From positions 1-46,847 of the forward strand of contig JASDSY010000034.1 in NCBI GenBank assembly GCA_041441465.1: DNA of 46,847 bases. The letters are read 5' to 3'. The DNA is from JASDSY01 sp041441465. Lineage in GTDB: Bacteria; Muiribacteriota; UBA9980. A model generated the notes under the pieces. That model had not been told where the DNA came from. It saw nothing but the letters and a program-made list of their open reading frames with translations, and searched no databases. The position numbers and the translations under genes are program-made. Positions 39,673 to 46,847 of the stretch are shown here, piece after piece (within the stretch, counting starts at the first letter, position 1; each line of letters starts with the position of its first letter).

Positions 39673-40584
39673 TTAATGGCTTTTTTTATGGCCGTGTTCC
39701 TCATCATGGTGTTCTTCATGCTCATGAGGAAGCGCGCCTGATATGTACGACATTGTAAGCATTGTAAATACCAGGGCCTGTATGAAACTGGTGAAACATC
39801 CTAAAAATAACATCGGCAGATGAAAAAACGGTATATAAGCCATTATGCCGAGAACAAATAATATGCAAATCGTAATATCTTCGCCGCGGATATTACCGAA
39901 AAGACGAATGGCCAGCGAAAGCGGTCTTGAAAGTTCGCCGATTATGTGTATTACAAACATCAACGGCGAAAGCCACCATATATCGCCGGTAAAATGTTTG
40001 AGATATTTAAAACCCTGTGATTTGAACCCTACATAATGAATTGATAAAAAAACAAATATCGCTATTGCCGCCGTAGTATTTAAGTTCGCTGTCGGCGACT
40101 CAAGGCCCGGCACCTGCCCGAGAAGGTTATTTAGTAATATAAAAATAAAAAGCGAACCGATTATCACTAAAAATTTTCTTCCGGATTCACCCATTATTGA
40201 AATAACATATTTTTCAAGGGATTCATAAATAAGTTCGACGAAATTTTGCACAGGCGAAATATTTTTTATGGTGAGGTTGCGTGTGGCCATATATAAAAAA
40301 CCGCCGATTACCATTGTCAATAAAAAGCTCATTATTACGACTACGAAATGCCCGCCGCCGATATGTTCAAATGTATGTTCGATCCATTCCCTGTTTAATA
40401 TGATCGACGGTTCTATCCAATTCGGGCCATGTTCCGCAGTTTTTTTTGCGCCGTGAGAAAGCGCGGCTTCGGCAGTTGTCATAACCTCGGCGGTTCCGGC
40501 GGCTAATGCAGGCGAAACCGAATTTATTAAAGCATAAAGAGCGATTCCCGTTCCGTTAATTAAATTAAATTTAGATATTGACAT
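39673..40584 (-). CDS. atpB: ATP synthase F0 subunit a
   Basis: This 303-residue membrane protein forms the ion half-channels. The essential arginine lies in SRPLSLAIRLFGNIRGED near residue 217, and the last helices contain FTSFIQALVFTMLTMSYISG near 266. A His/Glu-rich tail (HEHEEHHDEEHGHKKSH) ends it. The first 90 residues form a long N-terminal part with one helix. I chose the ATG at 40584 (MSISKFNL) because GAGG lies 6 nt upstream; an in-frame TTG 12 nt earlier overlaps that site. Confidence 0.95.
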   Translation of the reverse strand: MSISKFNLINGTGIALYALINSVSPALAAGTAEVMTTAEAALSHGAKKTAEHGPNWIEPSIILNREWIEHTFEHIGGGHFVVVIMSFLLTMVIGGFLYMATRNLTIKNISPVQNFVELIYESLEKYVISIMGESGRKFLVIIGSLFIFILLNNLLGQVPGLESPTANLNTTAAIAIFVFLSIHYVGFKSQGFKYLKHFTGDIWWLSPLMFVIHIIGELSRPLSLAIRLFGNIRGEDITICILFVLGIMAYIPFFHLPMLFLGCFTSFIQALVFTMLTMSYISGALPHEHEEHHDEEHGHKKSH

Positions 40585-40617
40585 ATAATTCCTCAAATTT
40601 TATTTTGTTGATTTCTA

Positions 40618-41103
40618 TTAATAATTGTTGTTTTTGCTTGATTTCAAGCACATACCGGCGAATAGCAGCGCCGGTATTATTACAGAAAAACCGGCCATAA
40701 ATGATAATATTGCATAAATGCCGGCCCTGGCCGCCTGCCAGAAAAAAAATACGAAAAGCGCTAATTTTGCCAGATATAACAAAAATAATTTTACTTTATC
40801 AAAAAAATCAGGCCCCGGAGCTTTTAATTTATTTTTGATATCATTCTCCGGCCGGGTGTCGGGGTTATTATTCACAACTGCCGTTTTTTCAATTTCAGGC
40901 GGATTTGCGGCACCGGGTTCAGGAATTATTATGTAAGCAAGCTTTATAATTCCGGCGAATGAAACTATTCCGAGAAATACTCCTGCCGTAAAAAAAATCA
41001 AGGCATAAAAACCAAAATAATACGCTGTAAATGGTGCTGCGATAATAGTTATTTTAATTATTAATGAAATTGAATAATTCCATAAAGGGTTGTCATTAAA
41101 CAT
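40618..41103 (-). CDS. AtpI-like membrane protein of the atp operon
   Basis: This 161-residue protein has two hydrophobic hairpins (about residues 9-60 and 105-152) separated by a polar Pro/Asn-rich loop. By position, between the AtpZ-like gene and atpB, and by size it should be the AtpI-type assembly protein, which helps form the c ring or handles Mg2+. Sequence identity to AtpI is not obvious by eye, and the polar insert between the helix pairs is unusual, so the symbol is left open. The next gene, atpB, starts 33 nt after its stop. Confidence 0.65.
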   Translation of the reverse strand: MFNDNPLWNYSISLIIKITIIAAPFTAYYFGFYALIFFTAGVFLGIVSFAGIIKLAYIIIPEPGAANPPEIEKTAVVNNNPDTRPENDIKNKLKAPGPDFFDKVKLFLLYLAKLALFVFFFWQAARAGIYAILSFMAGFSVIIPALLFAGMCLKSSKNNNY

Positions 41104-41146
41104 GAAAAATAAACTTTCGGAACATTTTTTATTTTAAATTCATACG

Positions 41147-41380
41147 TTATTTTATTTTTTTTACTACGTTGAAAATCTCGCTCAAGCCGGTTAATATTCC
41201 GATGAAAATAAATAACAACAGTAAAAACGGTTTGGTGCCGAAGAATTGGTCGGCATAATAGCCGATTGCCATGCTTATCAATAGTGCCGCGCATATATAA
41301 TAACCTATGTTAAAAAGCAGGCCGGCACTTTTCCAGAGTTCGCCCAATTCGTTTTTCTTTTTTGGTGAATTGTTATTCAT
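41147..41380 (-). CDS. atpZ: AtpZ-like F0F1 ATPase accessory protein
   Basis: This 77-residue protein has a charged N-terminus and two transmembrane helices. LGELWKSAGLLFNIGYYICA near residue 12 and IAIGYYADQFFGTKPFLLLLF-type sequence near 40-60 match AtpZ (the F0F1-ATPase Ca/Mg transporter-like family). It is the first gene of the operon, downstream of the promoter at 41399-41427. AtpZ and AtpI together may form a small Mg2+/Ca2+ channel or help assembly. Confidence 0.85.
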   Translation of the reverse strand: MNNNSPKKKNELGELWKSAGLLFNIGYYICAALLISMAIGYYADQFFGTKPFLLLLFIFIGILTGLSEIFNVVKKIK

Positions 41381-41398
41381 TTACTTACTCTTTTTTGT

Positions 41399-41427
41399 AT
41401 GATAACAAATTTTTTTATAAATTGCAA
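41399..41427 (-). promoter_or_regulatory. Promoter of the atp operon
   Basis: TTGCAA (41422-41427) and TATCAT (41399-41404) on the minus strand are 17 nt apart, about 18 nt ahead of the AtpZ-like start. The leader is very short. Confidence 0.6.
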
Positions 41428-41443
41428 GAATAAAATCTATCAG

Positions 41444-41472
41444 TTGATTTTTTTGAAAAAATCTGTTAAAAT
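41444..41472 (+). promoter_or_regulatory. Promoter of the secreted unknown gene
   Basis: TTGATT (41444-41449) and TAAAAT (41467-41472) are 17 nt apart. It is back-to-back with the atp promoter, 16 nt between the -35 boxes. Confidence 0.55.
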
Positions 41473-41538
41473 TCCACTTCGCTTTATTACTCCAGGATAA
41501 ATTGAAGGTTTAAAATTGGCAGGAACCAGGCATTTTTT

Positions 41539-43224
41539 ATGAAACGGTACATTATTAGACAAAATAAGTTGGATTATATCAAAACAAGAATTGCAAGCGT
41601 AAATTTCATTAAATATTATTTATGCATCGGTTTGGCGTTGTTTTTTCTGTCGGTTTGTGCATTGCCCTCGTATTCCGCTGATAAGAAAAAAAATTCGCCG
41701 CCTGATAATCCTATCGATAAGGCACAGTTATATTCTTTTATTCTGCCGGAAAAAATTTCAGCGATCGCAAAATACGTTCGAGATGTGGATGCTGTTTTAG
41801 TAAGTGCCGGGTTGAAGGAAAAAAAGGATGCTTTTTTGGCGCCTGGTTTAAAATTCGGCGCGCCGCGTGACGTGATGATAAAAAACAGCTTGGCGGCCTA
41901 TGAAATTCCAGTGATATCCGATGATTATAGTGCTCGGTTTCTTTATCTTTCACAGGATTTAAGATTATTGCAGCCGCCTATTTCAAATGAAAACGGCGGG
42001 CGTTTTTTCCTGACATTAAAAGAATGGGAAGAAACCCAAAATATTGCTCAGAATATTCCCGCTGATTATTTTGAACAATACCCTCCTGATTTTCAAAGTT
42101 CATGTTTCCCTTATACTTTTACAGAAAAATTCCAGAGTTTATACAAAATAAACGGTATCGCGGTTAAGGCGGAAAAACTTAGAGATTTTAAGCTTATAAA
42201 AAATTTTAACATTCTGCCCGCTAAAAAAATTATCGCTGTTCCGATAAAGCCGTTTGGTGAAAATGATACAAAATATGAAGCTGCAAGTAATTTTGATAAT
42301 GCGGTTACTGTTATTCCGCTGAAATCCTGCTCTTATGCGGCGGCATTTTGCTCCGATTGGTGGCGTGTTTCGAGTTCCGATTCGGCCGAAATCACATTTG
42401 AAAAATATTATGATTTAGTCGCCAAAAAAAATGCATTCGGAATCAATCCGAGGGCGCTCGAACGTTTATATCAAATTAAATCGGTTGATAATCCTGATTT
42501 TTTTTCTTTTTCGGAATATTTAAAGGAACATGTTTTTTCAAATGAAAAGGTTTGCGATTCGCTTGAAGGATTTGCTTCCATATTGGTATTACCTGAAGAA
42601 TCTTTTGTTACAGATTCGATGGCACCCCAAAAAGGCCATAAAATTGATGAAACAAGAAAATTTTACATGGATGACGATTATATAAAAATTTTTGAAAATT
42701 TCGAAGGAAAAGATGAGGAGCTTATATCGGCGCTCGATCTTTATGGAATTGTCCTCGGGAGTACATCTTTTTATATGAACGGAATTCCATTGAAAAAAGC
42801 GGATTACGGAGTGGCGGTTATCGGATATAAACGCATCGGCGAACATGTTTTTTTTGTTTACAGGGACTTTGAAGATGAGTATGACGTTTTTCGTATCGCG
42901 CCTGTCGGTATTTTTAAAGAGGCATATTGTTTTCCGCATGAATTTTCAGGAAAGGCTAAATATATTGTCAAACAAAGAAAACTTGTAATTGAAACATTTG
43001 ACAAGAACGGAAATCATATCGATGTAAATTCAATCGAGGCAACGTTTCCGACGGAAGATAAAAAAGTTAAATTTTATAAGGAAGGTACCGGTTGTTATTT
43101 TCATCAGGTCAAAAAAGAAGATTTTAAAGGAGTAGAGCGCGCTACATTAATTGCCAGAATAAAAAGGAATTATTATGTAAAAGGCGATAATCCCGAAGTA
43201 ATAATTAAATATGCGATATATTGA
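41539..43224 (+). CDS. Secreted protein of unknown function (561 residues)
   Basis: I do not recognise this protein. A long N-terminal region leads into a signal peptide (YYLCIGLALFFLSVCALPSY, about residues 27-46, cleavage near SYSADKK). The mature part has no repeats or cysteine clusters and looks like a mixed alpha/beta globular protein: for example IPVISDDYSARFLYLSQDLR near 113, ADYGVAVIGYKRIGEHVFFV near 427 and a strand-rich C-terminal part (VKFYKEGTGCYFHQVKKEDF near 521). GVAVIGYK...FVYRDFEDEYD recalls papain-like or C39-type peptidase strands, but I see no clear catalytic triad. No good Shine-Dalgarno site precedes the ATG, so the start may lie further in, nearer the signal peptide. 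Confidence 0.7.
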   Translation: MKRYIIRQNKLDYIKTRIASVNFIKYYLCIGLALFFLSVCALPSYSADKKKNSPPDNPIDKAQLYSFILPEKISAIAKYVRDVDAVLVSAGLKEKKDAFLAPGLKFGAPRDVMIKNSLAAYEIPVISDDYSARFLYLSQDLRLLQPPISNENGGRFFLTLKEWEETQNIAQNIPADYFEQYPPDFQSSCFPYTFTEKFQSLYKINGIAVKAEKLRDFKLIKNFNILPAKKIIAVPIKPFGENDTKYEAASNFDNAVTVIPLKSCSYAAAFCSDWWRVSSSDSAEITFEKYYDLVAKKNAFGINPRALERLYQIKSVDNPDFFSFSEYLKEHVFSNEKVCDSLEGFASILVLPEESFVTDSMAPQKGHKIDETRKFYMDDDYIKIFENFEGKDEELISALDLYGIVLGSTSFYMNGIPLKKADYGVAVIGYKRIGEHVFFVYRDFEDEYDVFRIAPVGIFKEAYCFPHEFSGKAKYIVKQRKLVIETFDKNGNHIDVNSIEATFPTEDKKVKFYKEGTGCYFHQVKKEDFKGVERATLIARIKRNYYVKGDNPEVIIKYAIY

Positions 43225-43337
43225 TTTGTTTCTTGCGGTGTAATATGCGATTTTAATAATTTAAAAGTTTTTTATTTACAGAAGCCGAATTGATATCTTA
43301 TTGTCGGGTGAAATAATTTTAAGGGAGGTTTAAAGTG

Positions 43338-43955
43338 ATGCGTGTATTTTTAAAATGGGTTTCTTTCTTTTTTTTGTTATTTGTCGTTTGTGCGAATGCT
43401 TTTATTTTAGGCGGTTGTGGTACCAATAAGCATTTAACAAAAGGTCATGATCTCTATCGTGATAAAAATATTCAGGGAGCTATTGACGAAGTCAAGATAG
43501 CGGTTCAGGATGAACCTAAAAATATCGATGCTTTAAATTTTTTGTTAAAACTTTATTCCGAGAATAAAAATTATTCCGAAGCTGTTGAAATCGGCCAAAA
43601 AATATTGGCTTTATTCCCTAAAGATATTAAGGTTCATTTTAACCTCGCCAAAGCGTATAAGGAAAATAATGAATTTGAAAAAGCGCTCGAAGAATTTAAT
43701 GCGGTGATAAATTTAAATCCGAACGGAAAATTAGCAGGCGAGGCTCAAAAATTGATAAGCGAATGCGAGGCCGGAAAAACGCAGGCTCCTAAAGCGGCGG
43801 CAGCGGAGGCTGAGAAAAAGCAATCCGGCGCAGCCGGCAAGGGGCAGGATAAAAACCTTAAACCCGGCGTTAATAATGTTAAAGGAAATAATACAGGAAA
43901 TAAGGGGTCTTTAAATACCGGCGAAAATAAGGCGCCTAAAAGTTACAATTATTAA
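43338..43955 (+). CDS. TPR-repeat lipoprotein
   Basis: This 205-residue protein has a signal peptide ending in a lipobox (FILGGCG, Cys near residue 28), so it should be lipid-anchored. Three TPR-like units follow (GHDLYRDKNIQGAIDEVKIA near 37, LKLYSENKNYSEAVEIGQKI near 71, FNLAKAYKENNEFEKALEEF near 105). The last third is a Lys/Gly/Asn/Ala-rich tail, probably disordered. TPR lipoproteins usually scaffold envelope complexes. I chose the ATG at 43338 (GGGAGG 9 nt upstream); a GTG directly before it is also in frame. cysS follows 50 nt downstream. Confidence 0.83.
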   Translation: MRVFLKWVSFFFLLFVVCANAFILGGCGTNKHLTKGHDLYRDKNIQGAIDEVKIAVQDEPKNIDALNFLLKLYSENKNYSEAVEIGQKILALFPKDIKVHFNLAKAYKENNEFEKALEEFNAVINLNPNGKLAGEAQKLISECEAGKTQAPKAAAAEAEKKQSGAAGKGQDKNLKPGVNNVKGNNTGNKGSLNTGENKAPKSYNY

Positions 43956-44005
43956 TTTAGTTTTGAATGTTTATATGCAGTTTATTATAAAGGATGGATT
44001 TACTT

Positions 44006-45484
44006 ATGTCTATTAAGGTATTTGATACGTTAAGTAACAGGATGACCGAATTTGTTCCGCAGAATGAAAAAGAGATAAAAATGTATGTATGCGGTGTGAC
44101 TGTTTATGATGAATGCCATCTCGGACACGCGCGCGCCGCTATTTGTTTTGATGTCATAAGGAAATATTTCGAGTTTAAAGGTTATAACGTCAATATGGTC
44201 GTTAATTTTACCGACGTCGACGATAAAATTATTAACCGTGCTAAACTCGAGAAAAAGGACGCGCTTGAAATATCGTCGAAATATATCGACAGGTACTTCG
44301 AAGATATGGACAAGCTGCGCATTAAAAGGGCTACTCATTATCCGAAAGCGACCGAGCATATTTCTCATATAATTAAATTTATCGAGGGGCTTATCGAAAA
44401 AGGTTTCGCTTACGTGGTTGACGGCGAAGTTTATTTTGAGGTTTCAAAGTTCGATGAATACGGCAAGCTTTCGAAAAGAAATTTCGAGGATATGCTGGCT
44501 GGCGCGCGAATAGCAGTTGATGAAAGACTGAAAAACCCTCACGATTTTTGTTTGTGGAAAGCCGCCAAACCCGGCGAAATAAAATGGAAAAGTCCTTGGG
44601 CGGAAGGCCGTCCAGGCTGGCACATCGAATGTTCGGCCATGAGCAATCACTATTTGGGCGATACTCTTGACATTCACGGCGGCGGCCTTGATTTGATATT
44701 CCCGCACCATGAAAACGAGATAGCGCAATCAGAAGCCAGAAACGGCAAGCCTTTCGTAAAATATTGGATGCATAACGGGCTTGTGAACGTTAATTCGGAA
44801 AAAATGAGCAAATCGCTCGGCAACTTTTTTACCATTTCCGGCTTGCTGGAAAAGTTTTCGGCGGATGTCATAAGATATTTCATACTTTCTAATCATTACA
44901 GGAGCCCGATAAATTTTACTCCTGAAAAAATGGAAGAATTGAGAAAAAGCCTTGCCACGATAGTAAAATTCATGAAAAAACTCATGGCGTTAAGGGAAGA
45001 AGTCGTTTTAGACGCCGCGAATGAGGATATGATAAAAGGACGATTATCTGAAGGACTGAAAGCTAAAGTCTGCGAATTCGAAGGCAAGTTTAATGAATAT
45101 ATGGAAAGCGATTTTAATACGGCTGGCGCAATCGGCAGTGTTTTTCAATATATGCCGGTATTGAGCGAAGCGATATTGAAGGAAAATGACAATAAGAAAT
45201 ACGCTGCAGCCTACGTATATTCAAGATACATGGCATATCTTGACGGGTTGCTGGCTATTGTCGACGAAGATTGCATTAAGGGCGAAAAGAGCTCGAACAG
45301 CGAAGAGGCGGCTAACGACTCTGGGCTGGCCGAAAAATTGATCGGTCTTCTGATCAAGATTAGAGCCGAGTTAAAGGCCGAAAAAAACTATAAAATGTCC
45401 GATACTATAAGAAACGGGCTTAAGGAAATCGGCATAATTTTAGAAGACACCAAGCAGGGAACGAATTTTCATATTGAAAAATAA
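44006..45484 (+). CDS. cysS: Cysteinyl-tRNA synthetase
   Basis: This 492-residue class I synthetase charges tRNA-Cys. It has the zinc cysteine in MYVCGVTVYD near residue 26, the HIGH-type motif HLGHARA near 35, FTDVDDKIINRA near 68, GWHIECSAMS near 205 and LDLIFPHHENEIAQSEA near 227 (remaining zinc ligands), and KMSKS in EKMSKSLGNFF near 262. The C-terminal helical domain is present. I chose ATG at 44006 (MSIKVFDT); an ATG 12 nt upstream sits on the AAGGA site. rlmB follows 20 nt after the stop, a common pairing. Confidence 0.97.
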   Translation: MSIKVFDTLSNRMTEFVPQNEKEIKMYVCGVTVYDECHLGHARAAICFDVIRKYFEFKGYNVNMVVNFTDVDDKIINRAKLEKKDALEISSKYIDRYFEDMDKLRIKRATHYPKATEHISHIIKFIEGLIEKGFAYVVDGEVYFEVSKFDEYGKLSKRNFEDMLAGARIAVDERLKNPHDFCLWKAAKPGEIKWKSPWAEGRPGWHIECSAMSNHYLGDTLDIHGGGLDLIFPHHENEIAQSEARNGKPFVKYWMHNGLVNVNSEKMSKSLGNFFTISGLLEKFSADVIRYFILSNHYRSPINFTPEKMEELRKSLATIVKFMKKLMALREEVVLDAANEDMIKGRLSEGLKAKVCEFEGKFNEYMESDFNTAGAIGSVFQYMPVLSEAILKENDNKKYAAAYVYSRYMAYLDGLLAIVDEDCIKGEKSSNSEEAANDSGLAEKLIGLLIKIRAELKAEKNYKMSDTIRNGLKEIGIILEDTKQGTNFHIEK

Positions 45485-45504
45485 TAAAAAAGCGGGTATA
45501 AAAG

Positions 45505-46248
45505 ATGGAATATGTATACGGAAAGAATACGGTAATAGAACTGATAAAAAGCAAAAACGAGGTTGCCGGAATATATCTTGAAGATAAACAATCAAAGAAG
45601 CCTTACTTCAAAGAAATTTTTGTCGAATTAAAAAAATCAGGCCGCAGCATTCCGGTCGGATATAAATCGCGCGAAGAGCTTATAAAGCTTTCGGGGTCGC
45701 CTGAAAATCAGGGAGTTATAGCGGAAGTGCCGGGCTTTAAAAAAATGAGCCTTGGCGGATTTTTAAAGGAAAATAAGAATGTCGAGAAATCGTTTTTATT
45801 TTTGCTTGATTGCATTCACGATCCGCATAATATGGGCGCTATAATAAGATCGGCATATGCCATGGGCGTAACTGGCTGCGTTGTTTTTGATAAAAGATCG
45901 GCGAAGATAAACTCCACGGTAGCTAAAACCTCGGCAGGCGCGCTTTTTCATATCCCGATAATATGCGCTTCCGGTGTCTTGGAGGCTATAGCGAATTTAA
46001 AAAACGACGGTTACCAGATACTCGGCTGCGAGATGACCGCCGAGAAAAACGTGTTCGACGAGGATTTTACTAAAGGCAAATACGCCGTAATACTGGGTAA
46101 CGAGGGCGAAGGGCTTGCCGGCAAAACATCGGCGAAAGTTGACCGTGAAGTGAGAATCCCTATGCCCGGCCAGTTTGAATCATTGAATGTTTCGGTTACG
46201 GCCGGAATACTTGCTTATGAATATATGCGCCAGAACGTAAAAAATTAA
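45505..46248 (+). CDS. rlmB: 23S rRNA (guanosine-2'-O-)-methyltransferase RlmB / TrmH-family SPOUT enzyme
   Basis: This 247-residue enzyme methylates a ribose 2'-OH, in RlmB that of 23S rRNA G2251. It has the N-terminal L30e-like substrate-binding domain (EYVYGKNTVIELIKSKNEVA onward, residues 2-75), then the SPOUT domain with motif 1 DCIHDPHNMGAIIRSAYAMG near 93, motif 2 VILGNEGEGL near 190, and motif 3 IPMPGQFESLNVSVTAGIL near 216. TrmH paralogues look alike, so the exact target is inferred from cysS linkage and the N-terminal domain. Confidence 0.92.
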   Translation: MEYVYGKNTVIELIKSKNEVAGIYLEDKQSKKPYFKEIFVELKKSGRSIPVGYKSREELIKLSGSPENQGVIAEVPGFKKMSLGGFLKENKNVEKSFLFLLDCIHDPHNMGAIIRSAYAMGVTGCVVFDKRSAKINSTVAKTSAGALFHIPIICASGVLEAIANLKNDGYQILGCEMTAEKNVFDEDFTKGKYAVILGNEGEGLAGKTSAKVDREVRIPMPGQFESLNVSVTAGILAYEYMRQNVKN

Positions 46249-46379
46249 AAAAAAGACTTTTATTGTTCTTTATCAAAAGAAAAAACTAAAAAAAAATATT
46301 AAAAACTTAATTTTAAAAGAAAAATTAATGTAATTTAATTTTTTGAACGAAAATAAACTTATTTAATGATAAAAACGTA

Positions 46380-46408
46380 TTTACATAAAAATTTATGTGT
46401 GATATAAT
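46380..46408 (+). promoter_or_regulatory. Promoter of the tRNA-tuf operon
   Basis: TTTACA (46380-46385) and TATAAT (46403-46408) are 17 nt apart, 32 nt before the first tRNA. The preceding gap after rlmB (46249-46379) is nearly pure A/T and holds nothing else I can support. Confidence 0.8.
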
Positions 46409-46440
46409 GTAACCACTTAAATTTTGAATACGTTTAGGTT

Positions 46441-46513
46441 GCCGACATAGCTCAATTGGTAGAGCACCGCACTTGTAATGCGGGGGTTAAGGGTTCGAGT
46501 CCCATTGTCGGCT
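46441..46513 (+). tRNA. tRNA-Thr (anticodon TGT)
   Basis: The 73-nt cloverleaf has acceptor GCCGACA pairing with TGTCGGC, D arm TAGCTCAATTGGTAGAGCA, anticodon loop CTTGTAA and T arm GGGTTCGAGTCCC. The anticodon TGT reads ACA-type threonine codons. Discriminator is T; CCA is not encoded. Confidence 0.96.
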
Positions 46514-46520
46514 TAAAAAT

Positions 46521-46603
46521 GGAGAGATTCCCAAGTGGTCAAAGGGAACGGACTGTAAATCCGTCGTCTTCGGGCTTCGAAGGTTCGAATCCTTCTCTCT
46601 CCA
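46521..46603 (+). tRNA. tRNA-Tyr (anticodon GTA)
   Basis: An 83-nt class II tRNA with acceptor GGAGAGA/TCTCTCC, anticodon loop containing GTA, a long variable arm (GTCTTCGGGCTTC region) and T arm GGTTCGAATCC. Discriminator is A; CCA is not encoded. Confidence 0.95.
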
Positions 46604-46623
46604 TCTTTTTCCTTATTACTTAA

Positions 46624-46696
46624 GCCCACCTAGCTCAGATGGTAGAGCGTATCCTTGGTAAGGATAAGGTGACCGGTTCAATACCGGTGGTGGGCT
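46624..46696 (+). tRNA. tRNA-Thr (anticodon GGT)
   Basis: The 73-nt cloverleaf has acceptor GCCCACC/GGTGGGC, D arm TAGCTCAGATGGTAGAGCG, anticodon stem TATCC/GGATA with loop TTGGTAA, and T arm CCGGTTCAATACCGG. The anticodon is GGT, so it reads ACC and ACU. The order Thr-Tyr-Thr-tuf matches the E. coli thrU-tyrU-glyT-thrT-tufB operon without the glycine tRNA. Confidence 0.94.
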
Positions 46697-46771
46697 TTTT
46701 AGTATAGTTAAGGTTTTTTTTATTTTTAGGGAATGTTAAAAAATACACTTCATTAAGGAGGATTTTCTAAA

Positions 46772-46847
46772 ATGGCAAAAGAAAAATTTGACAGAAGTAA
46801 ACCGCACCTGAATATTGGTACGATCGGACACGTTGACCACGGTAAAA
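46772..46847 (+). CDS. tuf: Elongation factor Tu, N-terminal fragment (partial)
   Basis: The first 25 codons begin MAKEKFDRSKPHLNIGTIGH and run into VDHGK, the G1 (P-loop) motif GHVDHGK of EF-Tu. AAGGAGG precedes the ATG. The gene continues beyond the window. It follows the tRNA cluster without an evident terminator, so it is probably co-transcribed, as in many bacteria. Confidence 0.97.
   Translation, partial: MAKEKFDRSKPHLNIGTIGHVDHGK

Noticed and set aside
41516..41531. Sigma-54-like GG-N10-GC spacing upstream of 41539
   Set aside because: The start of transcription would fall inside the coding region, and the element beyond GG and GC does not match.
46624..46696. tRNA-Gly, expected from the common Thr-Tyr-Gly-tuf order
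   Set aside because: The anticodon loop TTGGTAA gives GGT, which is threonine.

Overview
The window is an AT-rich bacterial chromosome segment with no phage, plasmid or intact transposon genes. It holds about 34 protein genes, four tRNA genes and two partial genes at the edges. Promoters are of the housekeeping type (TTGACA-like, 17 nt, TATAAT-like), Shine-Dalgarno sites are strong, and several genes start at GTG or TTG. A CsgG/LpoB-like protein, lipobox and Sec signal peptides, a glycan pathway and a divergent gene set suggest an uncultured, probably diderm anaerobic or facultative bacterium. I cannot place it in a phylum from sequence alone.

Layout. 1-3.4 kb: surface-sugar genes, namely the tail of a Gfo/Idh/MocA oxidoreductase facing an aminotransferase/acyltransferase/glycosyltransferase operon. 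3.4-8.1 kb: tRNA-Ala, then a natural-transformation cluster on the minus strand (comEA, recA, comEC), preceded by a sigma-54-like promoter. 8.1-17.5 kb: a secreted protein with a nitronate monooxygenase-like enzyme; a fused membrane/periplasmic polyferredoxin next to a Tat-exported DUF362 protein; a dedA-mazG pair; a DAO-family oxidoreductase; and a HELGH metalloprotease-like protein. 17.5-23.3 kb: a PAS/AAA+/Fis sigma-54 activator, a class II glutamine amidotransferase, and hutU-ftcD for histidine degradation. 23.6-30.2 kb: a 967-residue low-complexity secreted protein, a divergent 2-hydroxyacyl-CoA dehydratase-like protein, a lone receiver domain, a CsgG/LpoB-like membrane protein behind an apparent attenuator, and an HAD phosphatase. 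30.4-35.1 kb: NfeD-like and flotillin genes, a secreted 51-residue-repeat protein, and a LysM/M23 peptidase. 35.6-41.4 kb: an ATP synthase operon, atpZ-I-B-E-F-H-A-G, which lacks atpD and atpC. 41.5-46.8 kb: a secreted unknown, a TPR lipoprotein, cysS, rlmB, then tRNA-Thr(TGT), tRNA-Tyr, tRNA-Thr(GGT) and the start of tuf.

How the parts work together. ComEA binds incoming DNA, ComEC carries it across the inner membrane and RecA recombines it, so co-location suggests co-regulated transformation. The c subunit of the ATP synthase carries the Gln...Glu-Ser...Tyr sodium-site pattern, so the enzyme may couple to Na+. The NfeD-like/flotillin pair fits membrane microdomain organisation.

The items I would look at first are the sodium-type c subunit in a split atp operon, the com-recA cluster with its sigma-54-like promoter, the fused NapH/NapG-like polyferredoxin with an internal Tat motif, the attenuator leader at 29.4 kb, and the modular low-complexity secreted protein. 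None amounts to a clearly new defence or mobile system.
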